A stretch of 11,981 nucleotides of DNA from JASLBX01 sp036374175 (lineage in GTDB: Bacteria; Actinomycetota; Actinomycetes; Jiangellales; Jiangellaceae): contig DASUUH010000074.1 of assembly GCA_036374175.1 (NCBI GenBank), forward strand, positions 1 through 11,981, written 5' to 3'. The position numbers were made by a program, and so were the translations under genes. Below the pieces are notes generated by a model. The model was not told the origin of the DNA. It saw only the letters and a program-made list of their open reading frames with translations, and did not search any database. Position 1 is the stretch's first letter, and every line of letters starts with the position of its first letter. Shown in pieces: positions 6,679 through 11,981 of the stretch.

Positions 6679-6726
6679 ACAAGTGGCTACGCCTGAGAGC
6701 GTCAGAGGCTACCGGCCAGTAGAGCA

Positions 6727-6755
6727 TTGACGCATTACAAGATCGGGCGTTTCAT
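6727..6755 (+). promoter_or_regulatory. Candidate promoter of the metalloprotease gene
   Basis: TTGACG (6727-6732) and TTTCAT (6750-6755) are separated by exactly 17 bases. The -35 is a 5/6 match and the -10 a 4/6 match to the housekeeping consensus. Transcription would start near 6762, giving a 5' leader of about 170 bases. Confidence 0.35.
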
Positions 6756-6762
6756 GTCGGCA

Positions 6763-6782
6763 AGGTGTCACATATCACACCT
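6763..6782. promoter_or_regulatory. Inverted repeat AGGTGT-N8-ACACCT, candidate operator
   Basis: Perfect 6-bp arms flank an 8-base spacer (CACATATC), at the predicted transcription start of the protease gene. The size, symmetry and location fit a dimeric repressor site (for example of GntR, TetR or MarR type). The binding protein is unknown. Confidence 0.4.
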
Positions 6783-6932
6783 CCCAAGGGGGGCGCCGTG
6801 GCCAAGACCGCTACGTCCTCGGCGAGTTGCGGCCAACCCCGGTCTCCACCGCTGTAGCGGCCCGTACGCGCGTCCATCCCCTTCTCATCAGCTATCGACA
6901 CCACACCTCATCAATGGAGAGGAAGGTCGGCA
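6783..6932 (+). other. Long 5' leader of the metalloprotease gene
   Basis: No convincing open frame is present. CCGCTAC (6808-6814) can pair with GTAGCGG (6854-6860), while the local dyad CCGCTGTAGCGG (6849-6860) competes for the same bases. AGAGGAAGG (6918-6926) is a strong ribosome-binding site six bases before the protease ATG. I recognise no known riboswitch. Whether the leader is regulatory is unknown. Confidence 0.3.
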
Positions 6933-9755
6933 ATGGTGTCTAGACGTCCGCTTATCGTCGCCTGCGCCGCGGCCCTGGTGATCTCGGGTGCCGCGTTCGC
7001 AGCACCCGCTGCCGGTGGCGACATCGCCGGTTCCGCCTTGGAGTCGGCGACCCAAACGAATCCCGACGACCTCGCGATAAATCACGTCAAGCAGAACGCC
7101 GAAGATCTCGGCGTCAGCGCTGAGGACGTTAGTGACGTCTTCGTGTTATCGAGCTACACCAGCCAGCACAACGGCGTGACGCACGTCAATCTCCTTCAGC
7201 GCTACGACGGCCTGGACGTCTTCGGCGGCCACGTCACCGTTAACGTCACCCGCGATGGCGGCATCCTCTACGTCGGCAGCAACCTGGTCGCCGATCTGCG
7301 CGAGGCGGCGCCTGAGGCTCCCGACCTCGACGCCGTCGAAGCGGTCGAGGCCGCCGCCGATGCCCTGGACCTGGACGAGCCACAGAACCTGCGGGTCACG
7401 CGGAGTGCCCGGACCGCGGGCGGCGAGATCACCCTCACCAGGGGCGGCATCTCGGATGAACCGATCACCGCCAAGCTCGGCTGGCAGCCCACCGACGACG
7501 GTCTGCGGCTGGCCTGGCAGCTGGTCATCGACGACTCGTCGGACGACCATCTGTGGAACGCCACCATCGACGCGGCAACTGGCGAGATGCTCGACGTCGA
7601 CGACTGGACGAGCGACAGCAGCTACTCCGGTCTGATCGAGTTCCTGGAAGCTCGCGGCGACAAGGTCTCCTCGGGTGCGTTCGCGAGCCGGCTGTCGGCC
7701 GCCGAGGGACCCCGGACTGACGTCGGACCGGTCAACCCAGTCGACGACGGTTCGAGCTACCGCGTGCTGCAGATCCCGTCTGACAGCCCCAACGACGGCC
7801 CGCCGGTGCTGGTCACCAACCCGGCCGAGGCGACGGCGTCGCCGTTCGGGTGGCATGACACCGACGGCGTCCCGGGACCGGAGTTCACCATCACCCGTGG
7901 CAACAACGTCTACGCCTACTTCGACCAGGACAGCGGCCAGGGCGCCGGCTTCTCCAACACTCCTGATCCCGGATTCGAAGTGGACGGCGGGCCAGACCTG
8001 ACCTTCGACTTCGACGCCGACCTGACAGAACACGCGCAAAACTACCGCGAGCAGGACCTGACCAACCTGTTCTATTGGTGCAACGTCATCCACGACGTCT
8101 TGTACGGCTACGGGTTCGACGAGGCGTCGGGGAACTTCCAGGCCACCAACTACACCGGTCAGGGTGCCGGCGGCGACGCGGTCAATTGCGAGGGAGCCGA
8201 TGGCAGCGGCACCAACAACGCCAACTTCTCGACCCCCGCTGCTGATGGCGGCACGCCCCGGATGCAGATGTACCTGTGGCCGGGCAACCAGTTCGGCTTC
8301 CAGAACCAGCTCGTGGTCGACGGCGTCGGGTCGTTCGACGGCCGGTGGGCTCGCTTCTCACCCGCTCCCACCAGCACTGGGCTGAGCGGCGAAATCATCG
8401 ACGCCGGCAACGGCTGCGATGCAGCGCAGTACCCGGAGTCCCAGCCGCCCGGCGACTGGATCGCACTGGTCACGACGGGTACCTGCAACAACGTCGTCAA
8501 GGGTCAAGTTGCGCAGGCCCAAGGCGCAAGCGCGCTGATCATCGCCGGCGGTGGTACCGCGGGCATCCTCACCGGGCCGATCACGCTGCCGCGGGTCGAG
8601 ATCCCGCTGATGAGCCTCAACACGGCAGACGGAGATGCCGTCCGGGCGGCGCTGCCGGCCAGCGGCACGATGCGCAAGCACCCGGATCACCCCGGGATCC
8701 GCACCGGCGATCTCGACGACGGAATCGTCATTCACGAGTACGGGCACGGGATCTCCAACCGCCTCGTCGGCGGACCCGGAATCAACTGCATCAGCGGACA
8801 GGAGCGGATGAGTGAAGGCTGGAGCGACTACTACGCCATCACCATGCTGATCGACCCGGAGCTGGACGACTTCGACGGTCCGCGTGGACTGGTGCCGTAC
8901 TCGCTGTTCCAGCCCAACCGCCAAGGCAACGGGCTGCGGCCACGGCCGTACTCACGCACCTGGGAGATCCAGCCGTTCAGCTACGACAGCATCAAGACCG
9001 GCGGCTGGCTCAACGGCGCGTCGCTGGCCACTCCGCACGGCGTGGGCCACGGCTGGAACGCGGTGCTGATGGACATGACCTGGGATCTGATCGACAAGCA
9101 CGGGTTCAACCCGAACCTGTACGAACCGTGGGACACCGGCGGCAACAACCTCGCCCTGCAGCTGGTGACGGACGGTCTGAAGATCCAGGGCTGCGGCCCG
9201 ACGTTCGTGGTCGGCCGGGACGCCATCCTCGCCGCTGACGACATCCTCACCGGTGGCGACAACCAGTGCACGATCTGGGCCTCCTTCGCCCGGCGTGGCC
9301 TCGGCTACAGCGCCGACGACGGCGGTACGACCGACCGCAACGACGGCACCGAGGCGTTCGACACGCACCCGCAGTGCGCCAACGATTTCGCCGCTCCAGT
9401 GGCGGCCCAGCCGGCGCTCAACACCGTGGGAGCAGGCCGGTCAGTGCCGATGATGTTCAGCCGGCCTGAATTGACCGGGTTGGACATACTGGCACCCAAC
9501 TCGCCGTTCTCGCGCCGAGTGGACTGCGAGACCCTCGCAGTGCCCAGCGACGATCCACCGCGGATCACGCCACGCGCAGCACCGGTCGCCGCGCATACGG
9601 CGGGCGGATCTGCGCTGACCAGGAGTGCGAACGGCCGGTACACCTTCCCATGGCAGACCGAAGAGGCCTGGGTGGACACCTGCCGTGAGTTCGTCCTGAC
9701 ACTCCAGGACGGCGAGCAGCACCGCGCCTACTTCCGGCTCGTCGAAGCCGAGTAG
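6933..9755 (+). CDS. Secreted M36 fungalysin-type metalloprotease with PA and PxKF-like domains
   Basis: This 940-residue exported zinc endopeptidase starts with a Sec signal peptide (hydrophobic core LIVACAAALVISGAAFA, AxA-type cleavage near residues 22-27). An FTP-type propeptide follows at about 65-120 (HVNLLQRYDGLDVFGGHVTV), then further propeptide. The M36 catalytic domain begins near residue 365 (NLFYWCNVIHDVLYGYGFDE). A PA-domain insert (about 480-580; ASALIIAGGGTAG) precedes the zinc motif HEYGH (H601, E602, H605) and a downstream Glu in EGWSDY (E628, probable third ligand). From about 825 to the end is a PxKF-like module (TVGAGRSVPMMF, GLDILAPNSPFSRRVDC, TCREFVLTLQDG). Its name motif is changed to P-M-M-F. 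The protein should be secreted, self-processed and degrade extracellular protein. The start is supported by a strong ribosome-binding site. It converges with the ABC exporter genes, so it is transcribed alone. Confidence 0.93.
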   Translation: MVSRRPLIVACAAALVISGAAFAAPAAGGDIAGSALESATQTNPDDLAINHVKQNAEDLGVSAEDVSDVFVLSSYTSQHNGVTHVNLLQRYDGLDVFGGHVTVNVTRDGGILYVGSNLVADLREAAPEAPDLDAVEAVEAAADALDLDEPQNLRVTRSARTAGGEITLTRGGISDEPITAKLGWQPTDDGLRLAWQLVIDDSSDDHLWNATIDAATGEMLDVDDWTSDSSYSGLIEFLEARGDKVSSGAFASRLSAAEGPRTDVGPVNPVDDGSSYRVLQIPSDSPNDGPPVLVTNPAEATASPFGWHDTDGVPGPEFTITRGNNVYAYFDQDSGQGAGFSNTPDPGFEVDGGPDLTFDFDADLTEHAQNYREQDLTNLFYWCNVIHDVLYGYGFDEASGNFQATNYTGQGAGGDAVNCEGADGSGTNNANFSTPAADGGTPRMQMYLWPGNQFGFQNQLVVDGVGSFDGRWARFSPAPTSTGLSGEIIDAGNGCDAAQYPESQPPGDWIALVTTGTCNNVVKGQVAQAQGASALIIAGGGTAGILTGPITLPRVEIPLMSLNTADGDAVRAALPASGTMRKHPDHPGIRTGDLDDGIVIHEYGHGISNRLVGGPGINCISGQERMSEGWSDYYAITMLIDPELDDFDGPRGLVPYSLFQPNRQGNGLRPRPYSRTWEIQPFSYDSIKTGGWLNGASLATPHGVGHGWNAVLMDMTWDLIDKHGFNPNLYEPWDTGGNNLALQLVTDGLKIQGCGPTFVVGRDAILAADDILTGGDNQCTIWASFARRGLGYSADDGGTTDRNDGTEAFDTHPQCANDFAAPVAAQPALNTVGAGRSVPMMFSRPELTGLDILAPNSPFSRRVDCETLAVPSDDPPRITPRAAPVAAHTAGGSALTRSANGRYTFPWQTEEAWVDTCREFVLTLQDGEQHRAYFRLVEAE

Positions 9756-9768
9756 GAGCATTTCGACT

Positions 9769-9893
9769 TGTCCGGCCGCACGACTCGCCAACCTGCGGCG
9801 GTACGCCTGTCCGGCCGGACAGGTCGCACCCCTTTCGAGTTGTCCGGCCGGACAGCCGCGTTCGTGCACACCAGTCACCTGTCCGGCCGGACA
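9769..9893. repeat. Four-copy TGTCCGGCCGGACA palindrome cluster
   Basis: Three perfect copies of the 14-bp palindrome lie at 9808-9821, 9841-9854 and 9880-9893. A degenerate copy (TGTCCGGCCGCACG) lies at 9769-9782. Start-to-start spacings are 39, 33 and 39. The cluster fills the gap between two convergent genes, beginning 14 bases after the protease stop. Short open frames across it encode repeated LSGRT and are a by-product of the repeats. Confidence 0.9.
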
Positions 9894-9900
9894 ACTCGAA
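9834..9900. terminator. 22-bp perfect inverted repeat, probable bidirectional terminator
   Basis: Arms 9834-9855 and 9879-9900 are exact reverse complements with a 23-base loop; each arm contains one TGTCCGGCCGGACA palindrome. The structure lies 79 bases after the protease stop and 15 bases after the exporter permease stop. A very stable stem between convergent genes suits a two-way terminator or a 3'-end stabiliser. There is no T run, so intrinsic termination is not assured. Confidence 0.6.
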
Positions 9901-9914
9901 GCAGCTTCGCGACG

Positions 9915-10646
9915 TCAGCTCCGCGAGAGTCGCCGCGCGGCCAGCGTGAATCCGACCGCAGCAATCGTCGCCAGCATCAGCATGGCCGTTGCGTCGAGCC
10001 CGCCGCTCGCCCAAGGTGTGCGGATGGCGTCGATGAGCAGTCCGATAGGCGTCCAGGCGGCGATGTCGTTGAGTACGTCGGGCAGTATTCCGGGCGGCGG
10101 GCCGCCGCCGACCACAAAGAACGTCCCGAAGAACAACAACAGACCTAACCCCTGCGCGGCCCGCGCGCTCGGCATGAGCGAACCCAGCAAGGCGCCGATG
10201 CCGGCGAACGCCAGGATGCCCAGGGCGAACCCGGCGACCAGCCCACCGATGGACTCCGGCACCGCAATATCAAAGCCCGAGTAGGCAAGACCGATCATCG
10301 CAGCGGCACCAACAACCGCCAGGACCGTGAGCACCGCCACCTGAGAGACGATCAGGTCACGGGACGGCACGCCCGCCGCCTGGAAGCGACGCAGCACTCC
10401 GCTCTCGCGATAGCCAGCGATGTGGGTCGGCGTGCCCATGAATCCCATCACCGCGATCGCGGCTCCGAGGTAGGACGTGACGTAGAAGTCCGCGCCGTCC
10501 AGGCCGACGAAGATCGGATCGTTGTCGCCGCTGAACGAAGCTAGCAGCAGCACCATCAACAGGATCGGAAACATCAGGCTGACGACGAGCACAAGTGGCT
10601 CGCGCACCAGCAGTTTCACTTCGGTCCAGGCCAGGTGTGCGGTCAT
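9915..10646 (-). CDS. ABC-2 type transporter permease (DrrB-like)
   Basis: This 243-residue membrane protein has about six hydrophobic segments. They include VVSLMFPILLMVLLLASF near the N-terminus, YLGAAIAVMGFM, AVLTVLAVVGAAAMIGLAY, LVAGFALGILAFAGIGALLG, LGLLLFFGTFFVV and a C-terminal helix ending in LAARRLSRS. The pattern and the 'RFQAAGVPSRDLIVSQ' cytoplasmic element fit ABC-2 export permeases of the DrrB/YadH type, which form the membrane channel for lipid, drug or polyketide export. The ATG overlaps the ATPase stop codon (ATGA), so translation is coupled and the two subunits are probably made in balance. The substrate cannot be read from the sequence. The downstream inverted repeat probably ends the transcript. 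Confidence 0.88.
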   Translation of the reverse strand: MTAHLAWTEVKLLVREPLVLVVSLMFPILLMVLLLASFSGDNDPIFVGLDGADFYVTSYLGAAIAVMGFMGTPTHIAGYRESGVLRRFQAAGVPSRDLIVSQVAVLTVLAVVGAAAMIGLAYSGFDIAVPESIGGLVAGFALGILAFAGIGALLGSLMPSARAAQGLGLLLFFGTFFVVGGGPPPGILPDVLNDIAAWTPIGLLIDAIRTPWASGGLDATAMLMLATIAAVGFTLAARRLSRS

Positions 10647-11563
10647 GACGACGCTCCTTCACTTATCCGGTGTCCGGTCAGGGCCAGGAAGACGTCCTCA
10701 AGCGACGGGTAATGGGTTCGGTAGTCGCTCGGCGTCATCCCGTGTCCGGCCATCGCCGCCGCGACGCGGGCAGCTATCGCGCCCTGTCCGACAACCGCGA
10801 CCTGACCGGCGTCAACGGTCACGGACTCGACGCCGGGGATAGCCAACAGGTGCCTTGGACCGTACCCGTTAGCGGTGAACGTGACCTTGATCGATCCGCC
10901 GGTAGCTGTCGTCAGCGCGCGCGGCGTTTCGCAGGCGACCACCCGTCCCCCGTCCACGACCGCCACCCGATCGCACAGCGCTTCGGCCTCTTCCATGAAA
11001 TGCGTGACGAGGACGACCGTGGCACCGCGATCGCGCACCTGCTTGACCAGCTCCCACGTGTCGCGCCGCGCGGTCGGGTCGAGTCCGGTGGTGAGTTCGT
11101 CTAGGAACACGAGCTCGGGTTCGCCGAGCAGCGCAAGGGCCAGGAACAGCCGCTGCTGCTGGCCGCCGGACAACGCTCCGAACGGACGGTTGCGCAGCGG
11201 ATCCAAGCCCCAGGCGGCCATGGTGCCGTTGACGTCCACCGGCTCGTCGCGCAAGCGCGCGAACAGCCGGATCGCCTCGCCCACCCGCAACCTTTCGGGA
11301 AGGGCCGACGATTGCAGCTGAGAGCCGATGCGGCGGCGCAGGCGATTCGTGTCCCGAGCGGGGTCAAGCCCGAGGACGTCGACCGTCCCGCTCGTCCGGG
11401 CCCGCAACCCCTGCATGATCTCCACGGTCGTCGTCTTACCGGCGCCGTTGGATCCGAGGATTCCGAAGATCTCGCCGCGCTTGACGGACAACGAGATGTC
11501 GTCGACCGCGACGGTCTTTCCGTAGGTCTTGTGGAGGTTCTCCACGGTGATTACTGCGTCCAT
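10643..11563 (-). CDS. ABC exporter ATP-binding subunit (DrrA-like)
   Basis: This 306-residue protein powers the permease encoded just downstream. It has Walker A GSNGAGKTT (residues 37-45), a Q-loop region (SQLQSSALPE, about 81-90), the signature LSGGQQQRL (131-139), Walker B LVFLDE (151-156) with catalytic E156, and H-loop H188 in LVTHFMEEAE. After the Walker B Glu the usual Pro is Leu (DELTTGLD). The C-terminal 80 residues match the DrrA-type extension (YPSLEDVFLALTGH). I prefer the ATG at 11563 because it begins the conserved fold directly and has TACGTT seven bases upstream, which suggests a leaderless transcript; no Shine-Dalgarno is visible. A start at 11590 would add nine residues without support. 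It lies 89 bases behind a response regulator gene and is probably a target of that system. Confidence 0.9.
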   Translation of the reverse strand: MDAVITVENLHKTYGKTVAVDDISLSVKRGEIFGILGSNGAGKTTTVEIMQGLRARTSGTVDVLGLDPARDTNRLRRRIGSQLQSSALPERLRVGEAIRLFARLRDEPVDVNGTMAAWGLDPLRNRPFGALSGGQQQRLFLALALLGEPELVFLDELTTGLDPTARRDTWELVKQVRDRGATVVLVTHFMEEAEALCDRVAVVDGGRVVACETPRALTTATGGSIKVTFTANGYGPRHLLAIPGVESVTVDAGQVAVVGQGAIAARVAAAMAGHGMTPSDYRTHYPSLEDVFLALTGHRISEGASS

Positions 11564-11570
11564 GCAGGTC

Positions 11571-11587
11571 AACGTACGAGTGCACGT
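11571..11587 (-). promoter_or_regulatory. Candidate -10 and overlapping dyad upstream of the ABC operon
   Basis: TACGTT (minus strand, 11576-11571) fits the TANNNT -10 pattern and sits seven bases before the ATPase ATG, consistent with a leaderless start. It overlaps an imperfect dyad, ACGTAC-GAGT-GCACGT (11572-11587, one mismatch), which could be a binding site for the neighbouring response regulator or a repressor. No clear -35 is seen. Confidence 0.35.
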
Positions 11588-11652
11588 CATCCCGGGTCGT
11601 CCGCGAAAAGAGTGCTCTTGCCGGTACTCCGTTCGAGGTACGCGAGCCCCGA

Positions 11653-11981
11653 CTACTCGCCGGGACGTACGAGGCCGGTCTCATACGCCAGCGCGGCCGC
11701 CTGCACGCGGCTGTCCAGGCCGAGCTTGGTGAGCAACCGCGAGACGTGCGTCTTGGCCGTGAGCTCGGCGATGTGCAGCCTGGCGGAGATCTCTCGGTTC
11801 GAGCAGCCGCGGGCGACCAGCGCGAGCACCTCACGCTCCCGCTCGGTCAGCACCTCCAGGGCATTCGGGACGGGACGCTCTCTACTCAGCCGCGCCGCCA
11901 CCAGGTGGTCTACCAATCTGCGGGTGGTTACCGGAGATATCACCGTCCCGCCGTGAGCGGCCGCCCGGACGGCGTCGAGTA
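11653..11981 (-). CDS. NarL/LuxR-family response regulator, C-terminal part (5' end outside window)
   Basis: The frame is open from the window edge to the TAG at 11655-11653, covering the last 108 residues. 'LDAVRAAAHGGTVISPVTTR' is the typical linker after a receiver domain. A full LuxR helix-turn-helix follows: LTEREREVLALVARGCSNRE, then ISARLHIAELTAKTHVSRLL and TKLGLDSRVQAAALAYETGL. By family it would be phosphorylated by a sensor kinase and then bind promoter DNA. The receiver domain and probably the kinase gene lie beyond the window. Its position upstream of the ABC ATPase gene on the same strand suggests it controls that exporter, as in many actinobacterial kinase-regulator-ABC loci. 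An internal GTG at 11943 is not the real start, because the coding frame continues upstream. Confidence 0.9.
   Translation of the reverse strand, partial: LDAVRAAAHGGTVISPVTTRRLVDHLVAARLSRERPVPNALEVLTEREREVLALVARGCSNREISARLHIAELTAKTHVSRLLTKLGLDSRVQAAALAYETGLVRPGE

Noticed and set aside
5682..6722. A 346-codon plus-strand open frame
   Set aside because: It is antisense to the well-supported DUF222 domain coding frame. Its residue composition (rich in Arg, His and Pro, no domain) is typical of a GC-rich shadow.
7146..8093. A 315-codon minus-strand open frame
   Set aside because: It lies wholly antisense to the M36 protease propeptide and catalytic start, shows no domain, and arises from GC-rich codon periodicity.
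9769..9893. CRISPR-like array
   Set aside because: The repeat is only 14 bp and perfectly palindromic, with four copies, short uneven spacers and no cas genes nearby.
9768..10014. Peptides with repeated LSGRT on both strands
   Set aside because: The repeats come from the TGTCCGGCCGGACA palindromes read in one frame. There is no start-site support, and the minus-strand version overlaps the permease gene.

Overview
This is a chromosome-like, high-GC window with GC-rich third codon positions. The families present (ECF sigma factor with a SnoaL tail, 13E12/DUF222 HNH protein, PxKF-tailed fungalysin, NarL-type two-component parts, DrrAB-like ABC exporter) point to an actinomycete. I cannot name the genus from sequence alone; Propionibacteriales- or Jiangellales-like bacteria would fit.

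Layout. At the left edge an XRE-type HTH/P-loop ATPase regulator runs off the window (minus strand). It is divergent from a small secreted or membrane-anchored protein of unknown function (plus strand). About 880 bases of decayed DNA follow: a minus-strand sensor histidine kinase remnant with several frameshifts and no kinase core, and a possible plus-strand membrane-protein scrap. Next comes a minus-strand block of an ECF sigma factor with a SnoaL-like domain (SigG type), a short threonyl-tRNA synthetase without TGS and editing domains, and upstream of them a 13E12/DUF222 HNH protein. A long plus-strand gene encodes a secreted M36 fungalysin-type metalloprotease with a PA insert and a PxKF-like C-terminal module. 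It converges on a translationally coupled ABC exporter pair (minus strand). The window ends in the DNA-binding end of a NarL/LuxR response regulator, upstream of the exporter on the same strand.

The most interesting element lies between the HNH gene and the threonyl-tRNA synthetase gene. It is a probable leaderless 16-codon leader peptide (MKRAAATTTPESVPAR) with three consecutive Thr codons, followed by a 9-bp GC-rich terminator hairpin. A hairpin just after the Thr codons and an alternative 8-bp antiterminator pairing can both be drawn. This is the architecture of classical ribosome-mediated attenuation, here apparently sensing charged tRNA-Thr to control a stand-alone-core ThrRS and possibly the sigma gene behind it.

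Other points worth a second look are a near-consensus LexA (SOS) box upstream of the 13E12 gene, a cluster of TGTCCGGCCGGACA palindromes (two of them inside a 22-bp perfect inverted repeat) between the convergent protease and exporter genes, and an inverted repeat beside the presumed protease promoter. The response regulator and ABC pair probably form one two-component/exporter locus, with a kinase gene expected outside the window.
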